Source: Liolophura sinensis (taxonomy: Eukaryota > Mollusca > Polyplacophora > Chitonida > Chitonidae). Taken from it: a stretch of 64,000 nucleotides of DNA. This document shows, one piece after another, positions 24,755-37,062 of the stretch; position 1 is the stretch's first letter, and each line of letters opens with the position of its first letter. The position numbers and the translations under genes are program-made. Under the pieces are notes generated by a model. The model was not told the origin of the DNA, ran no database searches, and worked only from the letters and a program-made list of their open reading frames with translations. Location: assembly GCF_032854445.1 (NCBI RefSeq), contig NC_088301.1, positions 26,830,402 to 26,894,401 on the forward strand, in the 5' to 3' direction.

Positions 24755-26955
24755 AACACGGTGTGGACAAAATATTCAGGGCTTTGTTAAATGAAACAGG
24801 CTTTCGAATCAATGCTAAATCATGTCAGGAAGAGGCGTTATCAAAACTTTCGAATGCAAACCATAAAACATTTACTGGAGAGAATCATGCCAAGTGACGA
24901 AGGAAAAACGAAACAGTGTCTTGTTAACCATTGAGAACGTGATTATGGGTCTTCTAACGCTTGTATTTTTCCGTTCGTGTCAGCTGTTTACTTCAGGTAG
25001 GTTAATACCCCATGGGGATTCAGGAGTTAAAGACCCTCTGGACAAGCCTGTCAAATTAGACTAATTAACTGGAGCAATCCCTTCTAAACAGAATAGGTCA
25101 TTTTCATTGAAATCATGATTCTGTCCTCGAAAGTGCTTTTGTCCCAGAGTGAGTTCCATGTGATGCCCAATATGATTACGACATTGTGTAGGGCCTGCAA
25201 TAGGTTTCCTGATTCTGAAATGTTCTCGCCACAATTTGGCTGAAATACTTCAAATCTGGCGGCTAAACCCTAATCATCCATTCATTCATCATTTTGAATG
25301 ATGTTTCATCTCTGGTTATGATGGCGGGGTTACCCATTGTTACAAAGATGTATTTTGGTGTGTCACCCTGAAGCATTACGAAGATATCAGCCAGACTTGA
25401 TGCTTCAGTCAGTCGCACCATATATCCACAACTAGTCAGCAAATACAGTTCTATGGTCAATACCTTACGATTTGGCTGTGCGCTGTGACCCTACATTTAA
25501 GTACGGCGGATAAAGAAAAGACAGGAATGGAGTAGAACCAAACCGTAAGATATTGGCCACAGAATTACTGCATGGTCAGTCAGCCCTCTGGTGCTTCCCA
25601 GGACGCCCCCAGCGACAGACCGAGATCCTGTTTTCCTAACCACCCAGTTCCGTTTTACCTTACGTCTTTCCGAGCCTTCCTCTAAAGGGCCTACACAAAT
25701 TTCGGCTTTTGACGGTGCCGTTGTTTAATGCGACGACCGTATAGGACTCATAAAATTATATGGTGAACCATTGATGAAGTCCCCTCCGTCTCGGGGCCGT
25801 GAAGCTTTTGGTTAATACAGCTACTCGTCTTCATTCACCTATCACGTGATAAACAATTGATGACTGTCCCTTGTTCGATTACTTAACACGTGTTCAGAAA
25901 GTCTCGTTAATAACATGTCAGGTCGGGGTGTGCGTGGAGAGAGGAGGGGGAGACCGTTAAGTTCTAAAATAGGATCCAGTGAACGATGGATCATATCGAA
26001 TACCCGTGAGGAAATAACCCTCAACGAACATGTGTTTTATACGCCTTGCTGCCCGATGTTCTGTTATATGTGGTTGTCGGCATTAGACTTATAGCGTCGC
26101 ACTCTCCATGCATGTTGACTCTCTCAGTCTATGTCTTATCCCCATGGTTGACTTTTTACGACATTGCGCGTGCTATTTGCCCGTTAACCTGCTTTCGCTA
26201 AAAAAGGTTTTCACTGTATTTCGGAAACGGAAAGCTTCTAAATTCCTGAATATTCAGATGTTAGATCCAAATTTGCGTCATTATAGACAATAAGATCTGT
26301 GAAATTGGCATTACCACCTCCAACCTGGCGACTCCTTTCAGCTGTGAATTTGTATACAGGCTTGTGTTTTGCAGCGTGTAACCAGTGTGTCGCTTTATAC
26401 ACCTGATTACACCAACAAATGTGTTATGTCTGTCTGAAGTCTAGGAAACCCGCAATCAATTCAATAGTAAACCAGTTCCGGAGCAGACGCGGGGAAATCT
26501 GGCGGCATTAAAAGCGCTTAACTTTCAGAAAAGTAGGCCAAAGGAAGGTTTGGCTTTAGGCTTTTTACAATGAATTTATGTTATACTATTTATTTTGCTT
26601 ATATGTCTTTAATTAAGAGCACAAAGAGTATCACTTGTGCATATGAAAGACGTCACTTCCCTTATATTTTAAAGATAGCAGTTAGTATGATGGGTGTTGA
26701 CGTACCTGACAAAGACGAGGGAACCACTGCACTATGCATCCGAGCAAGCCATTAGATCCTTGAACATGTGACCTGCTGGTTCAATGGCTAACAGTTTCGG
26801 TTAACACTACTTAGATATCCACAAGTTTAACTCCTCGAATTCAAGAATAAGCGTTAATTTGAAGTTTCCGAACTTGCCTCAAAGCAAAGTCGTATAGAAA
26901 AATTGTGACCCTCTTGTTTGTTATCTTGTCATGTGAATGTTTATATCAACCCGTT
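24755..26955. other. Intergenic, nothing recognised
   Basis: A SINE tail at 25230-25295; otherwise no supported feature. Confidence 0.5.
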
Positions 26956-26959
26956 CATA

Positions 26960-27085
26960 CCAAAGCTTGAAGTATTTAATTCCGTCATGCCAAAGTGTGC
27001 CATCTTATCATGCTAAAGTGTGAAATCCCGTCATGCTAAAGTGTGATATCTCGTCATGCCAAACGTTGTCATGCCGCTATGCTAA
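26960..27085. repeat. About 24-bp degenerate tandem repeat, about 5 copies
   Basis: CGTCATGCCAAAGTGTG with ATATC or AAATC spacers. It ends about 200 bp before the coding-like segment at 27281. Confidence 0.75.
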
Positions 27086-27280
27086 ATTTATGCAAATAAA
27101 ACGTAGAGCTCTTAGTAGACGGACCATTGTCCAGATGGAACGTGGTATAATCTATAATTATCCCTCATTTGGGTTTGTGTATCGTTATATGCCATAGGAT
27201 GAATGGTTCCGTGGCTCTTGTGAACTGAGAACTCTTCTCAGTACGTATTTATGAGAACAAATTTCTTTATTTTTAAGCAG

Positions 27281-27700
27281 CTGTCAGTGAGGCCTGCGAA
27301 ATACCAGACGGCATTAGAGAATGGTTTGTTGATAATCCAGCTAGAAGCTTAAGACTGGAGACAGCAAACTCTCTTGCCTGCAGGTATAAGAAAAAAAAAT
27401 CTAAAGTCGATTCAGGGACGGATCCCACGGAGATCAGAAAGGCACGAAGTCTGAGGTTTAGTCCGTGGGCCTCGCGAAAGTGACGAATGGGGGAAGAGAA
27501 TCATAGGGTCAAGTTTCATTGAGACGATTCAGCCACCAACTAAGAAAAGAGAGATCCCATTTCTAAGATTGATCAACTTAGCGCCACCTCTCTCCTGTTG
27601 GCAAAACATCTTTGCTCGCTCTGCTGACTGGCTGAAGATGCAGACGTTAACTGACTTTACTAATTCACGCCATGTTTTTAGAAGAGTTCCTCCCGAGTGA
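27281..27700 (+). pseudogene. Two overlapping coding-like frames; unidentified exon or frameshifted relic
   Basis: Frame A starts after the acceptor TTTTAAGCAG at 27281 and runs to TGA at 27481-27483 (EACEIPDGIREWFVDNPARS, LRLETANSLACRYKKKK, then IRKARSLRFSPWASRK). It contains a good internal donor, CAG/GTATAAG, at 27383. Frame B opens at 27446 and runs to a TGA at about 27698-27700 (RESDEWGKRIIGSSFIETIQ, PPTKKREIPFLRLINLAPP). The second could continue the first through a one-base slip near 27480, or the first could end at the internal donor. No family recognised. Confidence 0.28.
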
Positions 27701-28267
27701 AGAAGAGACAACGGCCCGGCTTCCATTGAGATTCGCACGAATACACTTCCGAGTTATTTCTTTTTATCATGTGGCCTATCTAACAGATATCTTGTTTTAG
27801 ATAATTTTCCAGATCAGTTCTTCGTTGGTTAGTTGCTTTGTGACTTTCTGCTAACGCCAGTGTCACTTTTCCTCGCCCCCCCCCCCCTCAGCCAGAGGGT
27901 ACATTTGTATAGCTTACATGAGCCTGCCGATTTTCCTTACTGTTCATGAAGTAAATCTGATAAGTTGTACCCCAAACGTATTTCGCCAAACCTTTGCTTG
28001 ATCCCATCTCATCCTTCCAATACAGTTTGCAGTTTTCTCTAGAACATATCAAAGATCAACTTGAAATGACCACCATTTTTAAGCTGTTTTTGCGAGAAGT
28101 GAAGTCATAGCATTTTATACTATTGATAATCTGCAGAGGGATGCGTAATAACACTGGGCAAAAACACTTTAGTGCTGTCCAAAACACACCAAAATTCTGA
28201 TATATCGTAACTAGGTGCAAAATAACAGTGCAGAAATATTGTGTCCATAGCCTGTAATAATGCAATA

Positions 28268-28780
28268 TTCTCCAATCAGTGCCGCAGCACTGCTCAGTTC
28301 TTATGCATTATTCTCCAATTAGCGTTCCAGCACTGTTCATTCTTATGTATTATTCTCCAATTAGCGTTCCAGCACTGTTCATTTCTTATGCATTACTCTC
28401 CAATTAGCGTTCCAGCACTGTTCATTTCTTATGCATTATTCTCCAATTAGCGTTCCAGCACTGTTCATTTCTTATGCATTATTCTCCAGTTAGCGTTTCA
28501 GCACTGTTCATTTCTTATGCATTATTCTCCAGTTAGCGTTCCAGCAATGTTCGTTTCTTATACAGTATTTTCCGATCTGTATTCCAGCACTCTTCACATC
28601 GAATGGGGTATTTTTCAATCCATGTCCAAATACTCTTCACTTCTTATGCAGTATTTTCCAATCAATGTTCCAGCACTCTTCATTCCTTATGCCGTATTCT
28701 CCAATCAGCATCCCAACACTCTTCATTCCATATGCAGTATTCTCCAATCAACGTCCCAGCACTCTTCACTTCGAACCTTT
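28268..28780. repeat. 43-bp tandem array, 12 copies
   Basis: Unit TTCTCCAATTAGCGTTCCAG then CACTGTTCATTTCTTATGCATTA in two pieces. Left copies are homogeneous; right copies diverge (TCAATC, CACTCTTCACTTC). Confidence 0.92.
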
Positions 28781-28784
28781 GGCA

Positions 28785-30450
28785 TCGAGGCACCTCTTCG
28801 AACCGATTGCACGGATTGTGCATGTACAAGGCCACGAGTAAGACTGAGTATTTTTTCAGTGTAGCGAAGAATAACTTTAGTGCATACATTGCTCCTCCTA
28901 CCTTTCACATTGGCCACACAATCCTGTTTCATCCCCATTATACTCTGGGAAGAGTTATGACTGTGCATAAGTCATTCGTCTCTTCGGTCAGAACGTTTGC
29001 ATGTATACCTTAAGGATAATCGACACATTTATGTAGTTATTGTCACCATAAATCCACACGAAAGATCATGTTTTTGCCAATGCTTCCCCTGCTGGAACCA
29101 ACACCGTATATTTATTTGATACAAAATATGAAATCGGAGTTGTCATAATGGTGGAAATGTCCTATCGTACTCCTAATATTTATTGTCGTCTGCTCATTGA
29201 ATCTGTAGCATTTTGGCGCCAAAAGCGCCATACACACCAATGTCTAGTTTTTCCATTGACGTGATTCGCGAAATTAATAACACAATCCTTGAATAAAAAT
29301 GTGTCTGTAAAGTATTCTATCACTTCTTGTGATGGCTTCCCCTGGGTCAGTTTTTTTTTGTAGCCGGTATGGCGTTTCATGGAATCGAATTTTTTATTAC
29401 AAATCCCGTTCCCTTATGTCGTGTTCTGATGTATCCAGCTGACTGGCAATCAAGAGTTAATACCTGGAGAGAAAAAAAGCGCCTCCATCTTGTTTCACAA
29501 ATCGATGTACCCACCATGCACTCTCGATATGAATTCTCCAGGATATAATCTGTTGTCTAGATCGTTTCAAGATTTACCCGGATAACGCATCGAGTGCAGA
29601 GTAGGGAAGCGTAAGATAATAGCTGAGATTAAAGATGAAGCTTTTAGTGGGATTTTAGAACTGGCAACTTTATGACTACCTTTGGTGACATCTGTAACCA
29701 TACGGTTTAACTAATGCTCGCACATTACCCTCGGCGTTACTTTTCCCATCCATTAAAAAGCGATGTAAACGATTTGTCATGAATGGCGACTCCAGAACTG
29801 GCAACATGCGAACTGTCGTAATAATCGATTATATAGCCTGAGAGTGTATTAAAAAGGAGATCTTGTCTTGTTTTCACTGTAGTACTGTCGCATATCCAAC
29901 AGGTTACGACAAATCGCATGACGTGAGCGAGATTTCGCTTAAAAATGCATAGCCTCCATTTGGGGGGTAGGGGAGTGTGCAATATTTCAGCATAATGCTA
30001 CAATACGAGTCGTCGGACGTTCCATCCCATTTGCCAGCCACATTGTTCTGTCTCTAATAGACAGAACGCTTGAGATGGAGGTTCAGTCCCGATGTTGGAC
30101 AGGGCATTTTTGATTTCCCAGGCTCTAACTGTACGTGGTGACACTAATACACCTGCTGGTGGGTTTATGGGTGGAGGAAACTGAACAGTTTTAGCCATGA
30201 AGAGGTAGAAGGGGGAGGGGGCGTAATATTAGGAGCTGTATACTGTCATGCCAGAGCTATCAGGTTTATGCTTGTGAAATCGACATATCTTGTCATGCTA
30301 GCCTTAGCTTCAACGGGACTCGAACTCTCTACCTCACTGGAATGCATATGTTTAATCGGTGGACAACTTATTACGCTGGATTATGCATATACAACTTACC
30401 ACGTTGGTTTAAACGGGGCAATGCCAAGAACCGACACCCACAGAAATCTA
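28785..30450. other. Intergenic, nothing recognised
   Basis: A 66-codon Pro-rich - strand ORF at 29998-30198 is partly built on SINE-like sequence (GGTGGGTTTATGGGTGGAGG). No gene supported. Confidence 0.4.
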
Positions 30451-30454
30451 GGCG

Positions 30455-30610
30455 TCTTACAAACAGACATTTGTATGAGTGAAAATGGACGTTTCGAGTC
30501 AAGAATTGCAGGACCAGGATCCAAACCAACATTCAATACAAACCACCAAATAAAATATATAAGGTAAGAAAATAGGACGGATTCATGCAAAAAAGAAGGA
30601 GTCAACAGTT
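30455..30610. repeat. Dispersed repeat D copy
   Basis: A related block recurs at 32585-32770 and 42650-42850: CATTYGTAT near the start, AACCACCAAA in the middle, GAATTCATG- or GAATCGTG-type, then AGNAGTCAACA and TGATGATG-type ends. ORFs across these copies are repeat-derived. Confidence 0.45.
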
Positions 30611-30614
30611 TTCA

Positions 30615-31627
30615 ATGATGACATGAAAAACTAAACCAATGTTCTGTATGCGAAGAAATTGAATCACTATCACGAGTCGATTAAAACGGTCTCGAAGAAA
30701 AACATCGTGTAGCAATATTCCCCCAAAGACGGGTAGATTGTTGCTATGACGACTCGGAGCAGTCGGATAGATAGTCCATGTTGACTCTCGTAATGAGAAA
30801 ATCACCGCGCGATTGCTACATCCCAGAACGCCGGCTTATATATTAAATTGGAATTGAAAATTATGTGTACGAAGATGGCTTAATTTAGTTCCAACCTCTT
30901 CCTCCTCGAATGATGGCCTTCTATCGAATGCTTCTCTGATCTTGTTTCTGGCATCTCTCCTGCTTGCCGTGACAGTACTCAAACATTTATTTTCGAAGAA
31001 TTAGTGTGGCAAAAATTCGCTTGCGTGATTGAGTGAATTTTGACTGCAGGCAGTTCGAAGAGTTCTTCGTAATTCCACAGTGTATAGATCTGTGGAAATG
31101 AAAACCACGATTCCAGGAATTCTAGACAATAACCTTGGAATCAAGTAGCTGGAAGGTCAGTGAGAGTTCCACTTGAATTCATCTTTTCACTTCCATTTTT
31201 GATTGTGACGGAATTCTTCTCGTTACCCTATATCCTGAGAATACCGCCCACACTTTGGCCAATTAAGCGCCACCCACGCCCAACGCCTGAGGTAAGCAAC
31301 ACCCACGGTAACTGTGCATAACGACATATTTGGCACTGTAATTCCTTTAATGTAGTCTGTTAGTAAACACATTCAATTAGATTGATTAATTTGGCACCGG
31401 AGATAAGTAAGAACCTTACACCAAATTGGATTAACCCAAAGAAAACGCCTACATAATCTTTAAATAAGATAAATAAATAAGGAAAACATCTTGAATTACC
31501 TCTTTTTGGCATACGTTAATATTGCCCCCGGCATTATATGTTTGACGTCAGTACAACATTCATTACTGTCTGTGTGTAGACACACGTGAGTCTGACCCAT
31601 ACATGTATTGTCATACATGTATTGTCG

Positions 31628-31694
<67 letters not shown>

Positions 31695-32580
31695 GTTATG
31701 TACGGACATCTATATCATCCGATACTGCACGTCCTTGGTATTAAGGCCAAAGTGGTATTGCTAACCTTTGGGAATTGTCCTACCAGGTGTTTCACAAGAG
31801 AAGTTCAATGAGATAAAAATTTTATTTTCGAATAGTTTAAAGCTTATGCAGTTTCTGACTCTCCGTTTCGAAAGCTTATTGAGAGCTCATACAGGCGTTT
31901 TCACTGTTCCATCTTCCGCTCTCGAACCATATTCGTATAAAACCGTTAGTTCGCTTGCGGCCTTGCGTTAGGAGTTTTTGTAGATATTTTGAAGTGCGGT
32001 TGATTCTTACCAGCCAAACCATACCCGTTATTTAAATAAAACATTTTTGAACAAGTCATGAAACATACATAAATCACGTTACTAGAATTCCATGTCAAAA
32101 ATACCTGCAAAGGTGATAAGAAAAGTTAAATAGCCCTTGAGTACTTAGTAACCCCTTTTATAGCTTACGAATGGTATATGAATGTCAGACTTGCGTGACG
32201 CTTTGTACCACACAGCGTGTAAATGGTAGAACCTGTTACTGGTACCGACCGAGTTTTGGTATTACAGTCGTCTTGCAGCACATGTAGTCATCTGAAGAGA
32301 TTGCGTGACAAAACAAGGTCCATATTATAATTTAAGATATATTTAACAACAACCATACCTAGGTAACAACTCTATTACAGAATTCTCATAAAACCAGGTT
32401 CAGGTAATTTTCTACCATGCAATTTGAACATTGTACTCATTTTGGTCATTTTCGGTATGCCCGTTTTCATTATCGTTAACCAGTTTCCTGTTTTCACACC
32501 ATATAAACATGATATTAACACTTGCGGTAATTTACATTTTTGTGATTGAGCGTATTCATTAAATCTTGAAAGCTGAAAAA
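30615..32580. other. Intergenic, TA microsatellite only
   Basis: Apart from the TA run, no supported feature. Confidence 0.5.
31629..31690. repeat. (TA)n microsatellite, about 30 units
   Basis: Uninterrupted TA run, preceded by two copies of CATACATGTATTGTC. Confidence 0.97.
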
Positions 32581-32584
32581 GACA

Positions 32585-32770
32585 TTCGCATACCATTCGT
32601 TCACCGTTTATGGATGTTCCAGGTCAATAATGGCATGATCAACTCCCAGAACCATATTCATCACAATCCACCAAAGAAACATAGAAATGTACGGTATATA
32701 AATTAAGACATTAGGATGAATTCATGTAAACATGAAGCAGTCAACGCTTTTCCTTGATTCCGGAAAGCGC
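32585..32770. repeat. Dispersed repeat D copy
   Basis: GACATTCGCATACCATTCG, CACAATCCACCAAAGAAAC and GATGAATTCATGTAAACATG then AAGCAGTCAAC. Confidence 0.45.
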
Positions 32771-32903
32771 TCTAGGCGAATATTCTAGGCGTATAGATAT
32801 TAACCATTTTCCAAATAGTGTATCATACTAGTGTGAAAGAAAATTATTTACATGAATTCAATCAGATTGTACTGTAGATAATCAAGGTTTCAAATCACAA
32901 CGT

Positions 32904-33102
32904 GCGGTCGCTGTGAGTTCAAGTCCAGCTCATGCTAGCTTCCTCTCCGGCCATAAGTGTGAAGGTCCCTCAGCAACCTGCGGATGGTCGTGAGTTTCCC
33001 CCGGGCTCTGCCCGGTTTCCTCCCACCATAATGCTGACTGCCGTCGTATAAGTGAAATATTCTTGAGTACGGCGTAAAACACCAATCAAATAAATAAATA
33101 AA
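32904..33102 (+). mobile_element. SINE-A, 5'-truncated
   Basis: Begins just upstream of box B. Flanks TCAAATCACAACGT (32890-32903) and TCAAATCCCAACGT (33103-33116) differ at one base. Confidence 0.88.
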
Positions 33103-33552
33103 TCAAATCCCAACGTCAGCAGTTTATTAAAGGTAAAACGATATACATCAAAACATTCATCCATATATCACCGACAATACTGTCGTTGATGAGAACGTTT
33201 TATGTGACCTTTTCTGACCTTTCAAATGTCGTAACCTTTAGTCATTCAAACCGAAGGTAATTCTACCTGCAAAAAAGCATTTGCATAAATGGGAGTGCAA
33301 TGATCATGATGATATTGTGTGTCTAGGTAAGGATGGGTTTCAGTTCTTCCATTCTGATTATTGGTAAAATAATTTGAAAATAGCAACTAGATACAAAACA
33401 GTAATGACCAAAAATGGGGCCTTTCCTCAAAATCTGTGCATGTTTTAATCGATGTTTCTTTTTTTATCGGCTTATCTTTACGGTACATCGTCAACGCTGG
33501 CTTTCTGGGCGAAGGCTGTTTGGTTCTGTATAGAAATGTAAGAGAGTCATAG

Positions 33553-33813
33553 TATCCCGGACTCGCACCTTGTCTCGGTAGCAAAGCCTTTGGCAGTCGT
33601 CTGGTTGGCACTCCCCCGGGCACCATTACCTTTGTGCGAGGCGGACTGAGGGGAGAATACAATGATCACCAGATTAATGACTTCCGCACACTGTACAAAG
33701 GCCCATGTTATACAGACAACTGTTTGGACGGAGCACTTTGCTGGGATTACTGTCCATTGGGTTTCAAGGATAGCTCTCTTTATACACACTCAGCCAGAAA
33801 ACACGCACTCTAG
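33553..33813 (+). CDS. Candidate terminal exon of a Cys-rich protein, or a pseudogene fragment
   Basis: An open frame of 86 codons to TAG at 33811, starting right after an AG at 33551-33552 (itself part of an in-frame TAG). It reads YPGLAPCLGSKAFGSRLVGT, then GTITFVRGGLRGEYNDHQIN and a Cys cluster C-x4-C-x6-C-x3-C (CYTDNC, GALCWDYC, PLGFKDSSL). The Cys cluster followed by G-F/Y-K-D recalls short Cys-rich modules of secreted animal proteins, but I cannot name a family. The segment is GC-richer than its flanks. The acceptor lacks a good polypyrimidine tract, so a decayed copy is possible. A - strand ORF over the same bases looks like a shadow. Confidence 0.42.
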   Translation, partial: YPGLAPCLGSKAFGSRLVGTPPGTITFVRGGLRGEYNDHQINDFRTLYKGPCYTDNCLDGALCWDYCPLGFKDSSLYTHSARKHAL

Positions 33814-33814
33814 A

Positions 33815-35188
33815 CTTTGAAGTACAGCTATGCAGAGCGTAAATCGGACATTGTTCATGCGGAATCACTCAGTGCTGAGTCACCATGCAAATTTGTAAGT
33901 GACAAGAGAAAGAGGAATCCATGTGGTATGGAAGACCGACATGACCATGACCGATATGGGACAACTCTTTGTTCCTTTGCAAAGATATTTTTAGGAAAAT
34001 TTCCTGTGTAAATTGGAAAAATCCAAGAATGCTGTGGAACGAATCCCCATTTCATTGGATAAGCTGTGAGAGTGTGGTGCGGCCAATCAAATGTAGGACC
34101 ATGCGATTTAAATGTCATATCATTGAGAATATTTGACTCTTGACTCTTCGCAGGGGCGAAAACAAGGTGTCCAAGTAAAATATTTAGAGTCTCAATCTGA
34201 ACGAAGACAATTAAGGTTCGATTCTATTTTAGAATAATGTGCTGATGAAGGAAGGGGAACGCTCTCTGAACACCTGTTTGATGGAGTGGTCCTGTGACAG
34301 CCTGACACGTGTGATGTGTTAATTACCTCGCAGGTGTACAGAGACGTCAGGATCCGCATGAAATGTTAATATTTCCCCGAATTTATTTGTCTCCTAGTAT
34401 TAATTTTGCAAATGCTGGAGTTTTAAGATCCAACTCGTGACGTTTAACGACTCCAGCTGTTCTCTATAATAATGAAGATTATTTTTTATCTTAAAGCGTA
34501 TTATTTCTGTTAGTAGAAACATCAACTTTTCAAAGCCATAGTTCAAACCGAAACCTTACTCTAAATTATACTCTGTATAAGGAATGTGTAGGCCAGAGTT
34601 TTTATTAAATTAAAGAACAAAATACAAAACCTTCATCACATAAGAAGAAATTACACGCAGTAAATGTCTAAGCTAATACAAGCCGATATTGTTTCCGAAT
34701 ATCGCTATATAGTCTTTCATAATAACGAGTATAAATGTGTATAAGGGAAATGAACACTTTCAGCGTTGCCTATATCGCGGTGCTGTTGACAGAGTGTCCA
34801 TATTATATCAAACTGCTGGCAAATAAAATTAAATATAAAGTACTCAACAGCTATTATACTTTGTGAATATTTAAAACAGTAGGTCTGTAGACAGCATAAT
34901 TTCCACATACCAATATATCATGCAGTATTGACCCAAAACGATGGAATTACTGACTTCTATAATAGACTTGTTACATTACATTTAACACTAGGATTGCTAT
35001 TGTGTGTAGCTAAAAGTAAACCCGAAGCGATTTCTCATCAATATGTATGTATTGGAAGCCATGTTTGCATTTTATTGTTGTTTTTTTTTTTCTGAAAAGC
35101 AAAAGCTTTGCTTTAGTCTTCTGCAGAATGGTCATAAAATACCATGTTATGTGTAGGAGCCGAAGGAGGGTAATTATTAAACTAGTGC
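33815..35188. other. Intergenic, nothing recognised
   Basis: Only short overlapping ORFs, AT-rich. Confidence 0.5.
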
Positions 35189-35189
35189 A

Positions 35190-35352
35190 TTGGGAAGGTC
35201 TGCCAGCAACCTGCGGATGGTCGTGGGTTTCCCCCGGGCTGTGCCCGGTTTCCACCCACCATAATGCTGGCCGCCGTCGTATAAGTGAAATATTCTTGAG
35301 TACGGCATAAAACACCAATCAAATAAACAAATGAAATAAATGAATAAATAAA
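35190..35352 (+). mobile_element. SINE-A, 5'-truncated
   Basis: From GGGAAGGTCTGCCAGCAACC to the tail. ORFs on both strands here are SINE shadows. Confidence 0.82.
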
Positions 35353-36071
35353 CCCGTATCACTTGTACTACAATTTGTAACCCGTTATATGTTCTCATAT
35401 TTTGGCTTTGGATTGTTGATTATCCATACTTCTGGTTGCATGATATTGGTTTGGCCTAAATGCAACTCAAGCACAGGTTTGTGTTCAGTGAATTGTTGAC
35501 CGCTATACACCACCATCATTAGCCAGTGAGCTTTTCGTGTCTGAGTATCACAGTTAACTCCCTTGAAATCGATAGCGTCATGTGCAGATTCACATTATCT
35601 TGGTTCCTTGCTTCATTGTGATCAAGACCGAGCTCAAGAATAATACGCCAAATGAAAGAAAACCCCGTTAGGCATGTGTGGTCTTGTCCATCTTGATGAC
35701 ATTTTGTCCTCCCTCTCCCACCACTTGTGGGGCCTTGGTGACAATAAGCGTTCCACGACCCTCGCGTGGCTGTTCTAACTTTCGTTCCAAGACCCGCTGT
35801 TTTCCTCCAATATGGCGTGTATATATGTATGTGGGAAAGTTTGTCAGTAATTTGCCAAAGGTCGGTGGTTTTCCCTTGTTTCTTCCACCCTTGATACTGA
35901 TTACAATCATATAAGCAAATGCTCTAACAAAATAAATCTACGATGACAGAAGAATACGTCTATTTTATTGGTCGTGTTGGAACTAACTGCTTAAATGCAA
36001 GATCGTCCAATTGAAATTTGCACTGATAATTAAGCTTATTGAGTCAGCCTTCTCTTACATATTTCACCGGC

Positions 36072-36420
36072 CCCGATAGCACAGTTGGAAGAGCATCCGC
36101 TTCGGGAGCGGTACACCCAGGGTTCAATCCTGGGTCGAGTCACATCTAAGACTTTAAAAGAGGAAGTTGTAACTTCCTGGCTTGGCGTTCAGCATGAAGG
36201 GGATGGTGCAACGGCTGGCTGACCCATATCAGTATAATCGAGCGGGGCGGCTTAATTCCTTCGGTACGTCGTCTCAGTGAAGCAGCACTAAATAAAAGGG
36301 CGGTGGAAATCCGTCCTGCAACAAGGAGGCACATTACGTACACTCTAATGGCTCCTTGGTCGTCATATGACTGAAAACTTGTTAAGTGCGTCGTTAAACC
36401 CCGCTCACTCACTCACTCTC
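36072..36420 (+). mobile_element. SINE-C copy 2, best-preserved head
   Basis: Head GCCCCGATAGCACAGTTGG with anticodon-loop-like TTCGGGA (CGG, proline-like) and box B GGGTTCAATCCTGGG. Body and (ACTC)n tail as in the copy at 1-360. The - strand ORF across it is a shadow. Confidence 0.87.
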
Positions 36421-36499
36421 TTGCATTTTTTTTATAGATTACTCTCACTCGCGGCCATGTTGTATCTGTAACAACACACAATTCCTTGGTCCAGCGCAA

Positions 36500-36645
36500 A
36501 TGTAAAAGACTACAGGCTGAGGAGTGCAACCAGAGCAGGGGTCACAGTACATGTGATGGTTGGTAAATGGTCACATGCAACCAGTGAAATACCCGCGTCT
36601 TGTCAGTTTGCCTCAGTTTACTACACTGTTCATGCAAATGCGTAA
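36500..36645 (-). repeat. Dispersed repeat B copy, antisense
   Basis: TGGTAAATGGTCACATGCAA, GAAATACCCGCGTCTTGTCA and TTCATGCAAATGCG. It lies shortly after SINE-C copy 2. Confidence 0.5.
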
Positions 36646-36937
36646 AAAACTCATTCCAGGACAAACCATGAAATTCTGATGTTAGAGGTCCAACGTAGCC
36701 ACGAGTGCAAACAATGTGAAGGGTATAACACTATGGCTACGTTTAACTTTAAATTTTTAATGTCATCGTCTCAAGGAAGGTATAATATGGGATCTATCCT
36801 ATTTTCGAAGATTCACTTTGTGATGTATCAGCTCACGTGAACTTACCGGACATGTCGGTAAGGTGTCACCTATAGAACATTAACCTGTCAGTGCACAATA
36901 GCTCTCTGGTTATCTCTGAACCCATGGTCTGTTTCAG

Positions 36938-37062
36938 ATGAGCGTGTCCACAGCTGTCGCCGCTTCCACGCGGCCACGAAAAGAATCCCGGACGTCGAGT
37001 CCCAAATTCAAGACAACACCTTCCGCCCAGCAGACCGAGTCGGAAGAGGAGATCGCTCAGAG
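36938..37062 (+). CDS. Candidate first coding exon of an unidentified gene
   Basis: GC-rich segment bounded by CTGTTTCAG and AGAG/GTAGCT. It starts with ATG and reads MSVSTAVAASTRPRKESRTS, then SPKFKTTPSAQQTESEEEIA and Q: 41 codons plus two bases. The Ser/Thr/Arg-rich, then acidic, composition suggests a disordered N-terminus. No downstream partner exon was found, so the gene is not identified. The composition contrast with its AT-rich surroundings and the clean splice sites are the main support. Confidence 0.4.

Noticed and set aside
28241-29013. ORFs of 69-136 codons with LQHCSFLCII or HYSPISVPAL repeats
   Set aside because: Products of the 43-bp array; 43 is not a multiple of three, so the frames shift from unit to unit.
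36072-36145. A functional proline tRNA gene
   Set aside because: The head is followed by a SINE body and tail and occurs in several copies, so it is a SINE promoter region rather than a tRNA gene.
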